NCBI GenBank assembly: GCA_009741485.1
Contig: VKON01000152.1
Location: 225,835-289,834, forward strand
DNA: 64,000 bases
From: Malurus cyaneus samueli
Taxonomy: Eukaryota > Chordata > Aves > Passeriformes > Maluridae
Direction: 5' to 3'
Shown here: piece by piece, positions 40,317 to 50,700 of the stretch
How the letters are laid out: each line of letters starts with the position of its first letter
Position numbering within the stretch: the first letter of the stretch is position 1
Position numbers and translations under genes: made by a program
Notes under the pieces: generated by a model
Database searches by the model: none
Told to the model about the DNA's origin: nothing
What the model saw: the letters and a program-made list of their open reading frames with translations, nothing else

Positions 40317-40317
40317 A
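40209..40317. repeat. (GGGACA)n hexanucleotide array
   Basis: About 17 copies with one CACAGGGACAGGC interruption. On the minus (transcribed) strand it reads TGTCCC. Confidence 0.98.
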
Positions 40318-41538
40318 GCCGAGCGCTCCGGGACGGTCTTGAGAAGCTAAACACAGCAGATGTGGGGCCAGCCCTGCCACCCGGGAATGGATCCGTGCTG
40401 CCCTGTTCTTCCCCATTCCCAGCTCTGGGAGCCGTGTTTCTGCTCTGCCCGGTCCCTTCGGCTCGGACAGGGGTGGGGACCGAATCCCCAGCACCCCCTT
40501 CCCCTCCCCATCCTCTCATCACCCCTGCCTCCAGCGTGACTTGCCTGGAAGGAGCAGGGAGCTGTCACCCAGCGATCCTCGGAGCCGCGGCCGGACAAAC
40601 CCCGATCTCAGCCAGGTGCAGGAGCCCGAGCCAGGCTTCTCCAAACCCTGCCATGTGTCACCGCTGCCTAAACACTCCCAAGCATTTCCCAGCAGGGAGC
40701 GGAGCCCGGCGCCGTGCCGCGGGTGCTCGGGGCAGCGTGGGACCGACCGCCAGCAGATGCGGGCGCTGGGAGGGGCAGCGGGAACCGCGGGGGGAAAACG
40801 GGGAAATTCTCCATCCCAGGAGAAAATGTGCGGGCAGGTGACGCCACGGCGGGGGCAGGGAAAGGGCTCTCCGGCAGCGGGACGTGGCAGGGCTGGAGGA
40901 GGGAGCGGAGGGGCTGCTGCGGGGGCAGAGCTGCTTCCCGTGGGGAAGTCGCCTCCATGGTGGCGTGTCCCCTCCGGGCAGGGCTGCGGCAGTCGCACAG
41001 CTCGGGGAGGCTGCAGGGCAGGCGATGGAGTAAGGAATAACCCCGGGAGAATGCAATCGCGAACATCCTGATCTCCTGGGGAGGGCGGCAGCACGTTGGG
41101 ACTCGCCGGGAGCTCCCTGCAGCTCGGAGCATCCCCTGCTGTCACACACCTGTGGCCTCGGCTCCTCCTGAGGTCCCTCTGTGTGTCCAGGAGCACCCAC
41201 CCTTTGTGGGGCGGAGCCCCAAAGCCATCCGGCCCCGGGGGTGGCACGGGGACCCAGCAGAGCCACCCCGGCCATACTTGTGCCCGCGGTGGCACTTTGG
41301 TGTTGAAATGCGCTGCGTCGCCGCGAGTTGTCTTTGTTTTCCTGGCGAGGCAGCTCCTCCTGATCCATTTCGTTCCCAGCACTCGAAAGCCATCCCAGCA
41401 GAGAGGAGCCCAGCAGAGGAGCCCCGCGCCCATCGTGTGCTCACAGCCGTCCCCTCGGGTGACATTCCTGCCCTGACTCCGCAGTGCCACCCCCAGCGGG
41501 GACAGGAGAGCGCGGGACGGACCAGCCCCGCCGTCCCC

Positions 41539-42648
41539 TCAGATGCTCGTCTGCAGGTCACCGTTGAGCAGGGTCCTCTGCGTTTCCGTGGTCTCGTTGA
41601 GCCGGGATTTGTCCTGCTTGCTGTCGCTGCGGTCGGCCTCGTCCATGCCGCTGACCTTCACCAGGCACAGCACGTTCTGAAAGCTCTTCTTGAAGTTGTC
41701 GGACAGGAAGGCGTAGAGGATGGGGTTGGCGCAGCTGTTGGCGTAGCTGAGGACCACCACGAAATCAAACATGCCCTTGAGGACAGGCGTGGGCACGATC
41801 ATGACAGACACGGAGGAGACGTTGAAGATGTAGAAAGGGAGCCAGCAGAAGATGAAGACGGCGACCACGATGGACACCATCCTGGTGACTTTCTTCTCGG
41901 ACTTTTTCCTCTTGGAGGAGCCCACCCTGATGCCCGAGGACTTGACTTTGATGATGATGAACAGGTAGCAAAGGCAGATGATGGTGAGAGGCACCAGGAA
42001 GCCGAGGATGAAGGCGTAGATGATGAATCCCGTGTACCAGGCGCCCGACTCTCCCGGCCAGATGATGGTGCAGCTACTCCTGCCGTGGTTGTGCTGCACC
42101 CCGGCGTAAATCATGATGGGCATGATCACCAGCAGGGAAACGCCCCAAACGGCCATGTTGATCATTTTGGCTGTCCTGGGCCGCCTCCACTTGGCAGATT
42201 TGATGGGATGGACGACAGCCAGGTACCGATCGACGCTCATAACCGTCAGGCAGAAGATGCTGGTGAACTGGTTGATGCCATCCACCGTCATGACAATCCT
42301 GCAGAGAGCTTTGCCGAAGGGCCAGTGCACCAGGGCCACCTGCATGGCCAGGAAGGGCAGCCCGAGCATGAAGAGCTCGTCTGCGATGGCCAGGTTGAGG
42401 ATGTAGATGTTGGTGATGGTTTTCATCTTGGCGTAGCGGAGGATGACGTAGATGACCAGCGTGTTGCCGCACAGCCCGATGATGCACACCACGAAGTAGA
42501 TGAAGGTGAGGATGGCGTTGCTGGTCAGGTCGAAGTGCTGGCCCGTGGCGTTCTGGGAGGCATTGGTGGGCGCCTCCAGGGAGAAGTTGTCGAAGGGGGA
42601 AGCCGGGGAGAACCAGAAGGCAGTGGCATTGGGCAGCTCGTACTCCAT
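41539..42648 (-). CDS. SSTR2: SSTR2, somatostatin receptor type 2
   Basis: Complete 369-residue class A GPCR; Gi/o-coupled plasma membrane receptor for somatostatin and cortistatin. Seven hydrophobic segments begin at about residue 43. Visible landmarks: N-glycosylation sites N7, N21, N29 and N33; ligand-binding D123 in TM3; DRY 140-142; C116/C193 for the extracellular disulfide; basic loop [11 protein letters not shown] (243-253); CWLP 268-271; the somatostatin-receptor signature [11 protein letters not shown] (302-312, containing NPxxY); C328 as palmitoylation candidate; and the PDZ ligand QTSI at the C-terminus. From TM1 onward it is almost identical to mammalian SSTR2; only the N-terminus differs. 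The coding exon is unbroken and has an acceptor (CTCCCCAG) at 42710-42715, leaving about 60 bases of 5'UTR in it, so at least one noncoding exon lies upstream. Confidence 0.99.
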   Translation of the reverse strand: MEYELPNATAFWFSPASPFDNFSLEAPTNASQNATGQHFDLTSNAILTFIYFVVCIIGLCGNTLVIYVILRYAKMKTITNIYILNLAIADELFMLGLPFLAMQVALVHWPFGKALCRIVMTVDGINQFTSIFCLTVMSVDRYLAVVHPIKSAKWRRPRTAKMINMAVWGVSLLVIMPIMIYAGVQHNHGRSSCTIIWPGESGAWYTGFIIYAFILGFLVPLTIICLCYLFIIIKVKSSGIRVGSSKRKKSEKKVTRMVSIVVAVFIFCWLPFYIFNVSSVSVMIVPTPVLKGMFDFVVVLSYANSCANPILYAFLSDNFKKSFQNVLCLVKVSGMDEADRSDSKQDKSRLNETTETQRTLLNGDLQTSI

Positions 42649-42709
42649 GGCTCTGCCGCTCCCCGGGCACTGCCAGCTCAGAGGAGCCGAGATGTCATCT
42701 TCCCTTGCT

Positions 42710-43380
42710 CTGGGGAGAGAGGAGAAGATTCTAGAAATCAGAGAGTAGATAGAAATGAGGGGATTCCCGAGGAGGATCTGTCCATCCTGCTGCCAAGCTC
42801 AGCGGGAGAGAGATCCCTGAAGAGGGGGTCTTAAGCCACCTCCCCATGTCCCCTGCTCGAGCAGCCTCCCGGACACGCCACAGCTCCTCCTGGCTCTGGC
42901 GATCCCGGAGCCTTTACGGCTCCACAAATCCGATCGGTGCGTTCCGGTGGGTGCGCCTGATGCGACTGATGGGAGCACCGAGCGCAGGGGGAAAGCCTCC
43001 TCCTCTCCCGGCCGTTCGGCGAGTGCAGCCCCGTCTCTCCGAGCCGGCAGCGGCACCCGAGCCCGGGCGGCTCCGGTGGGCGATGAACTCGCGGCGGGAG
43101 CCCCCCACCCCCGTCCCGGTCTCTCCGCTGCAGAGGGCACCGGGCGGTGCTGCCCCGCCGCTCACCTGCTCCCTCCGCCCGGCCCGACCCGGCCCAGCCC
43201 GGCCCGGGGCACCGGGAGGCGCCGCAGCGCCCCGTGCCGTCGGCCCGTCGTCCGCTGGTTCGCACCGCACAGCTCGCACGGTCCGCACGGCTCCGCGCAC
43301 CGCTCCCCGCGGCTCCGCGTGGACCAGCGCACCGGGCTGCGCCCGCCCGCACGGGGCGGCTCTGCGGGGCCGGCGGGACA
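42710..43380 (-). promoter_or_regulatory. SSTR2 5' region with CpG-rich segment
   Basis: Upstream of the SSTR2 acceptor. 42900-43380 is CpG-rich and may hold the noncoding first exon and promoter; the exact start cannot be fixed from sequence. Confidence 0.4.
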
Positions 43381-43384
43381 CCCG

Positions 43385-43850
43385 CGCTCCCGCGCTGCCC
43401 ACCCTGCACCTGCCACCCCTGCCGTGCCCCCTGCCGCCCCCTGCCCTGCCCACCTGTGTGCCACCCTGCCACCCTGCCACCCCTGTCCACCCCTGCATTG
43501 CCACCCTGCCATGCCTACTGCACCCTCCTGCCACCCCCCTACCACCTGCCCTGCCCCACCTGCCCTCATCTCCCTACACTGCCTGTCTACCCACCGCCCC
43601 TGCCCCTGCCCCCCCCTGCCCACCTCCTGCCCACCCTGCTCTGCCCACCCTGCCACTCACCTTCCCCCCTGCCCACCGCTCTACCCACTCTGTGCTGCCC
43701 ATCCTGCCTTGCCCGCTGTGCCCGCACTACCCACCCTGCGGTGCCCATCCTACGCTGCCCACCCTTCCCACACTGCCCGCCCTGCCTGCGTTCCCTCTCC
43801 TGCTCTGCCCACCCTGCCTCCAGCCCTTCCACCCCACTGCCCAGCGACGT
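43385..43850. repeat. Degenerate CCCACCCTGC microsatellite
   Basis: Imperfect array of CTGCCCACC/CCTGCCACC words, strongly strand-asymmetric (C-rich on plus). Lies upstream of SSTR2. Confidence 0.85.
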
Positions 43851-46600
43851 TTTGGTTCCAGCACCTCGCGCTGTCTCCAGGGCCGCCAGGAGATGGACAG
43901 GGAGATGGCAGAGCGATGGCCGCGCTGTCACCCCATGCAGGGTGACCCAAGAGTTGCCTGAGAGTCTCAAAATCTCCCCGAAATGCTGGAAATGCCTCGA
44001 CCCCAGGATTTTGCACCTTGCCTCCAAAGGCAAGCCCAGGCGGGTCCTTGCTGGTCCTTCCATCTGGGAGATGTTGGAAGGCGACACCAAAATATTTGGG
44101 GCCTCTGGGGACTTGTAGAGTACAGGTGGCTCTTGCCACAGCCTCTCCCTGGAGGAAAAAGATCAAAAAGGAGAGGTTCGGGGCAGGAAACCTCTGCTCG
44201 GGGTTGCCTGTGATCTTGAGAGCAATTAAATAATCTCTGCTCCTGCCCCTCTTTCCATCGCTTGTCCAGGAGACAATAGAAAGCAGGAAATTAAGAGTGA
44301 CTGTGAACAAAGAGCCCCGCGCCGAGGCTGCTGAGTGCAGCCGGGAGCTCCTCGTTTGCACTTCGCCATCCACTTCCCAAGGCGGATCTAAAGACATCAG
44401 GTCCTGGAGCACCGGCACAGTCGTTATCAGCCTCATTAATCTTTAGGAGGCAGGAAAAAGCTGCTTCTGCTGTAGATGGTGCGGGAATTAATGTCCCGGT
44501 AATAGTGGGAGAGGAGGGAGGGTGGCAGGGAGAGGGTTTGGCTGAGTGAGCGGGATCGGATCTCCCCGGGGTGCTGCTCGCTGGGGTGTCCCGAGGAATG
44601 TCAGTCCCCGGAACGCTGCTCGGGGCGGGGCGGCTGCAGGTGCCTTCCGGAGAGAATTTTGATGCTTTGTGACCTTTTCAGGACTGTTTTATCCTCTCCT
44701 GGCTGGTTCCCGTGGCCCGGAGCGATGTCCTGACCGTGCCGTTCCCTGGGCAATGGGAAGAGCACGGAACAGCCTCGCTGTGTGCGTTCCCGGCTCTGCC
44801 TCTTTGGATTTCTCCCTGGTACAGGTGACTCTGTCATATCCCTCCCTTGGGTTCTTTGGTCACCAAGGCCTGGCCCCGAGGCCACCACAATTGGAGAGAG
44901 CCCAGAGGGCTGGGTCAGCGGGGCAGGGTGAGCACAGGGATATTTCCAGCTGGGGCTGCCTGTGGGGCACCGGGGCTCCAACCTCTCCCTGCCTTTCGCT
45001 TCCACCTCCGTGAGAACCCGGGGAGCTGGGGGAATCCAGCCAGAGAGCTCGCCTGGCTGAACCCAGATCTGATCTTCATTAAAAACTCCATAAAACTAAT
45101 GAAATGATGGCCTGGTGGGTATTGAGGAGCTGATCGGAGCTGATCTGCGTCCAGGAGGAGCGCGGCAGCAGCTGTCTGAGTCAGAAAGCCATCCTTGAGC
45201 CTTTTGAAGGGTTTTTTTTTTCCCATTCTGCTTAGATTTAGGGTTGAATTAAAGCCTAGTGTAGAGTCTGCACGGTGTCCCTGGGTGGTCCCTGCTTCCG
45301 AGGGACGCTGTACCCAGCAGCTGGTTTGGTGCTGGCAGATAAACTCCTCTTTGTCCTTTTGCCTGGGAAGCGTCCCCTGCGCTGAAAAGCCATTTACAGG
45401 CAGGGCTGGAGACGGGAGGAACGCAGAGCCCCTTCCCACACGGCCCGAAATCACCCCTGGGAGAGGGGCACGGGGGTTACGTGACCGCGGAGAGGTTTTT
45501 AAAGCCTTTCCAAGTTTCCTGCCATCCCCTCCCAGCTGTTCCGCAAGAGTCCCTGTGGAACGCGGCGCTCTCGACCCCTGTCCTGGAAATGCGTGTTGTA
45601 AGGAGCTGGGGCTGGGATGCCAAGGGAGGGGTAGGGTGAGCTGCTCTTTCTCCTGGATCCATGGAATGGGGGCAGGAGGTCTCCGGCAGTCTGCAGGAGG
45701 GAGGGAGGCCGTGTTGAACTGGGCTGTGCTGTGCTGGAGGGGTACTGGGGGCACTGGGGGGCAGCTGCTGTTCCCCAGCTTCAGCAGGGGAAGGGTTTGG
45801 TCCCGAGTGCAGCGAACCCGAGGATCCCTGAGGATCAGGATCTCTCTGGAGAGCTGATTTGAACAGCTCTGTGTCCGTGCGGGAGCAGCCCCAGCACTGC
45901 TCTGGGAGGGACCCCGCTGTCCCCTGCGGCCGTGGGGACAAGGCCAGGCAGGGATGACCGCGGTGTTTCTCTCCCAGGGACACTCGAGCTGGCACTGCCC
46001 TTTCCCAGCCTTTTCCCTTCGCAGCCGCAGCCCAGCAGCCCCGGGTGGCTCTGGTGGCTCGGCTGATTGCTGCCTGGAGGCGGCCTGGCCGCGTTTCAGA
46101 GATGCCCGGGTCGCGGGGAGGATTTGCTCTCCGCTAATTAGCCAGACAAACAGTCTGGGCCGCGTCCCCGCACCAATTGAGAGTCTTCAATCGATTTCCT
46201 GAATTCTGTGCCATGGATGGTGACCCTGGCAGCACCCACTGAGACAGAGACGGCTGCCAGCGACAGAGCGGGGTCTGTTCACCCTGTTCGCCCCCCAGCC
46301 TGCCACGCCTGCTCATTAAGAAGCCACCACCGCTTTTTAATTAGCGGGTCTGCTAGGGGGGGCAGCAAGGAACGCTCTCAGGGCAACAGCGGGAGCCGCC
46401 TTTAGAATGCTAGCGGGAAGCTGTGTCCGGGGGTCTCTTTGCGGCAGGGGCGGTGACGGTGACACGACAGGCGGTGACAGCGCGGTGACAACAGCAGAAC
46501 GAGCGGGGTGACAGCGGCGGTGACAGCTTGCCGCGCCGCCCGCGCCGCCGCCCGCCTCGCTTTTGTCGGCCGCCGCGCCCGCGCGAACCGCAGAGCCGAG
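43851..46600. other. Intergenic, SSTR2 to SLC39A11
   Basis: No exon recognised. Several short AT-rich islands in GC-rich DNA (44215-44460, 45060-45110, 46130-46350) carry homeodomain- or GATA-like words and may be regulatory. Confidence 0.5.
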
Positions 46601-46720
46601 GGCGGCCCGCCCCCGCCGCGCTGCCATTGGCTGAGAGCCCGCGGGGGGCGGGGCCTGGCCGCAGACACGTGTGCGGTACCCGGAAGCGGCACCGGGACCG
46701 GCCCGGGATCGGGGCTGCAG
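46600..46720 (+). promoter_or_regulatory. SLC39A11: SLC39A11 CpG promoter and candidate noncoding exon 1
   Basis: An inverted CCAAT box (ATTGG, 46626-46630), a GC box (GGGGGCGGGGCC, about 46643-46654) and an E-box (CACGTG, about 46667) precede a candidate exon end at 46720 with donor GTGAGG at 46721. The next acceptor on this strand is at 47736, before the first coding exon. Start site inferred. Confidence 0.55.
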
Positions 46721-47215
46721 GTGAGGGGGAGCGGGGATACCGGGACCAGAAACCGGCCCGAAACGGGTCCGAAACCGCCGCTGATCGGGGACAGAACCGG
46801 CCGAACGGGGACAGACGGCGGGCTCCGGGTTTAGCGGGCTCGGGGCGCCTGGGACCGGCCCGGGATCGGGGCTGCAGGTAGGGGACGGGGATACCGGGAG
46901 TGAAACGGGCCCGAAACCGGCCAGAAATCGTCCTGAAACCGGCCTGATCGGGGACAGAAACCGGCCAGAAAACCGGGGACAGAAACGGCCCGGGGTCCGG
47001 GTTTAGCGGGCTCGGCGCCTGGGACCGGCCCGGATCGGGGCTGCGGGTGAGGGGGAACGGGGATACCGGGAGGAAACGGCCCCAAACCGGGGACAGAAAC
47101 CGGCCCGAAATCGGCCCGGGCTCCGGTTGCGGCTCGGGCGCTGGGATCGACCGGGGGCTCCAGGTTTGGGGGGGATCCCGGAATCGGCCCGGGGCTCCAG
47201 GTTTGGGGGGTTTGG
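46690..47215. repeat. ~160-170 bp tandem repeat over the exon 1 donor
   Basis: The block GGGACCGGCCCGGGATCGGG + GCTGCAG + GTGAGG or GTAGGG recurs with ends at 46720, 46877 and 47046, with a fourth degenerate copy near 47160. GGGGATACCGGGA follows each of the first three. Confidence 0.8.
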
Positions 47216-47299
47216 GGGTTCTGCGAGCGGCCGGGAATTTTGGGGGATGCACTTTAGGGAGGTTTGGGGTTCTGGGATGGGCTAGGAAGGCGGGGTTCC

Positions 47300-47690
47300 C
47301 GGTTTGGGGCTCCGGGGGTGGGGGGTCAGGTTTGGGGGCTCGGGGGTTTTGGGTGGGATTTGGGATTTTTGGTAAGATTAGGTGGGATTTGTTTGGGATT
47401 TTGGAAATTTGGGATTTTGGGTGGGATTTGGTGAATTTGGTTGATTTGGGTGGAATTTTGATAAGATTTGGGTGGGATTTGGATGGGATTTTTGTAAGAG
47501 TTTGGGTGGGAATTTTGGTAGGAATTTGGGGTGGAATTTTGGTAAGATTTGGGTGGGATTTTGAGTGGATTTTGCTGGGGTTTTAGTAAGATTTGGGTGG
47601 GATTTTAGTAAGAATTGGTGAGATTTTGGTGGGATTTTGGGTGGAATTTTGAGTAGGATTTTGATGGGATTTTAGCAAGAGGATGGATTT
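47300..47690 (+). repeat. G-rich TTTGGGTGGGATTT repeat
   Basis: Degenerate array of 10-20 bp TGGGTGGGATTTTGG words on the plus strand in SLC39A11 intron 1. Frequent GGG runs. Confidence 0.85.
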
Positions 47691-47736
47691 TAGCAGGTTT
47701 GCCCTGATCTGGGGCTGTTTGCTGGCTCTTTTCCCA

Positions 47737-50700
47737 GCTCCTCCTCTCTCCGGCCAGACATGATCGCGGACTATGGCGCGTGCTGCAGGTCTGCTGGGGA
47801 ATTCCTCACCTGGGGGCTACAGCAGCGGGCTCAGCCTGGTTTTTGTGTTTTCCAGTGGTCAGGTGAGGTGCTGTTGATCATGCCTCATCTGGTAGTCCAA
47901 AAGGTGCTCCCACCTTGAAGGGCTCGCGTACTTTCCTGGAGGCAAAAACCCAAACTATTTCTCCCACAGGAGGGAAAGGAAATCAACAAATTCCCCAATG
48001 TGAATGTGCTCCCGGGGGTTTGTGTTTGACAGCAGGTTCTTCTCTAAACGCCTGCTTTAGCTGCGCTTTCCAGGCAAGATTGGGTCAGAACGAGCAAAGT
48101 GCTGAGTTTAAGTCATCCTGATCCAAATTAGAGGCCCCTCGCACGCGCTCAATTGCCCAGATGGATTTATATTTTGCCCCTCGGTCTTGTAATGATTATT
48201 TATTCAGGAGCGGTTGCACGGAGGCTCCCTTTGAGGCACTTTTGCTTTTTCCTTGGGGAGGGTTTAAAAAAAACCATGCCCTCAGTGAATGTTGGCTGGG
48301 AGAGGGAGAGGGGTTCTTTTGAGATCCTTGCTGGGGGGAGGAAATCCTTCAAGGAGAAGGAAATCATAGGGTCAAGGGGGAGAGGGCCTGGGTAATTGCT
48401 CTGAATGGCAGTTAGGGTGCCCCCAGGGTCGCTCTGTAGATCCAAAGGTTTTTGGTGGGAATGAACTTAAAACTCACCCATTCACCCACGCCAGGCAGGG
48501 AAAGCTCCTGGGCACTCTACCCTCCAGCATGGCTTGCGGCCAGCCAGGTTGGGCCAAAGCTGCTCTGGCACATCCAGCTCTGGGGGCAGGTCTCGTTCTT
48601 TCCACAGCAAATAAGGCTGTTTTTTGGTTTTTTTTCTGTTTTTTTTTTCTTCTCACAGAGGCAGCGTTCATCGATGGAGTTTGGCTTTGCATGGGGGGTA
48701 AGTGCACCTCCTCTTTCCTTCCTCCTCCTCTGCCTCCTCCTACTCCTCTTCCTCCTCGTTGCTCTCTGACCCTCCACGCTTTGGTTGTGCACATGGCTGA
48801 ACATCCCTTTGAGAACCCCGGGCAGGGCAGCGCAGGGCTGTCTCTGGGCTGAAGCCATCCTTATCAGAAGGAAGAAGGCATGAGGCAGTCAACGAGCACC
48901 AGCGTGCCACGCCGCCTTGTCGGCTCAGCTCAGCTCAGCTCAGCTCAGCTCTGCTTTCCTTTCCTGAGGGTTCCTGGCTGCCTCTGAGGATGAGATGGAC
49001 AGGGAAGCTCAGCTCAAGCTCAGCTCAGCTCCTTTCCTCAGTGGTTTGGCTGCCTCCAGAACACTGAGCAATGGAGATGGACAGGGAGCTCTGCAGCTCA
49101 GCTCCAGCTCAGCTCTGCTCCTTTCTGGGGTCTGTGTCTCTGGAAGCGAATGGGATGGGCAGGGAGCTGTGCTGGGGATTCCATGCCTGGTGACCTTGTG
49201 CTTCCCCGTGGATGCTTTAAACCCTCGGGAGGAGAGGGGAGAGGGAGCTGCAGCTCCCGTGAAATTGTGGGTAGATGGCAGCTTGCTGCGACGGAACTGC
49301 GGGATTTGGAATTGTTCAGAGGTTTGGACAGGTGGAGACTGCCCTGCCCGCCTGGTGCCTGCTCAGCCAGGCTCATTAAATTACCTTCATTTCCCTCATT
49401 AAAGGTTAACAGGTCCTGCTGCTGGGGTGGGGCTGACCGGGGTTGCTCTGGAGTGTGGCACGCGGATGCCCTGTGTGGTGCAGGAGCTGGGGTTGCTTCT
49501 GGAGGATGAGGTCACTTCCCCTCGTGCTTATAGGGATTCTGGGTTTCACTGTCCTGATCCCATGGGATTGGATGCTCGTCATTGTTCCTGGAATCCCATT
49601 GGATAGGATTCTCAACATTGGATTGGATGTGGCCCTGAGTCCTCATTGGATCGATTGGCTGTGTCCGCCATTGATCCATTGATGGGATGTCTGCATGGTT
49701 CCCTCATGGGATCGGAGTGTCTGTCAGCTAGTCCGAAATCCCCATTGATCGGGGATTGCTGTCCACCATATTCGTGAACATTGGGATGCTGCATGAATCC
49801 CTTGCGGTGCATGTCCATCCTGGTGCACCAGAGCTCTGAGTTTAACCCTGCGACCTGCCCGGTGTGCGTCAGCCAGGCACAACTCGTGGCCAAACATTTG
49901 CTTTCTGAAGCTGGTGGCCTGGCCCTCCGGGGCACAAGAGGAATTGTTTCCTTGTGTCTGCGGGGCACAGGCGCGAGCCTGGACCCTGGACACCGTCTGG
50001 CTGGAAACAGATGGATTGGCACCAAGATTGCACAATGGGATTGCACTATTCCACCATGGATCTGGCACAATCGGATTGGTCACACTGGATTGCACAATGG
50101 GATTGGACAAATGGAATGAAATGGTTCGCACAAGGTTTCCCTGGGATTGGCACAATGGGATGCACAATGGGACGGCACCCCGGGATTGAGCACCCTGGGA
50201 CCACTCGGGACACCCTGGGATTTGAGAATGGATTTCATCCTGGGGACACCCTGGATTGTCACCTGAATTTTACCCCTGGGATTGTACCAACCTGGATTGG
50301 ACAAGGGGATTCTGTACTCTGGGATTTTTACCCGGGTTTTACCCTGGGAACCGGGATGATGCCTTTGGGATTCACGACCCTGATTTTCACTTGGGATGTC
50401 ACCCGGATTTTGCGCCTAGGGATTTTCACCTGGGGAACCCCGATTTTCCCCCGGGATTTCCCCCAGGATTGTCACCCTGTATTTTCACCCCGCGGATTTG
50501 CACCTGGCTTGCTGGGAGCAATCCCTGGCTATCTGTTGGTGGCCCAGGTGGCACCTGGGGCAGAGATGGTCTTGCCACCCCTCCCAGCCAGCTTTGCCTT
50601 TTCCTGCCAGTTCCTCTTCTGGAGCTCGCAGACCATGCAGGAGCTCTGAGGTGATGTGTTCCATAGAGACAAAGTTGCTGCTGGGGCATCTTGATGTAAT

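Larger units (their letters stand above)
37315..41538 (-). other. SSTR2: Probable SSTR2 3'UTR
   Basis: Minus-strand sequence from the SSTR2 stop to the AATAAA at 37331-37336. It has no coding signal. It contains two Pumilio-type elements near the distal end, a TGGA microsatellite, a GGGACA array and weaker AATAAA words at 38708 and 38738, so shorter forms are possible. Extent inferred. Confidence 0.5.

Noticed and set aside
39830..40522. Minus-strand ORFs rich in PCPCPCPC or PVPVPV
   Set aside because: Translation of the GGGACA hexanucleotide array.
41152..42834. 560-codon plus-strand ORF
   Set aside because: Exact antisense of SSTR2; an open antisense frame caused by GC-rich codons.
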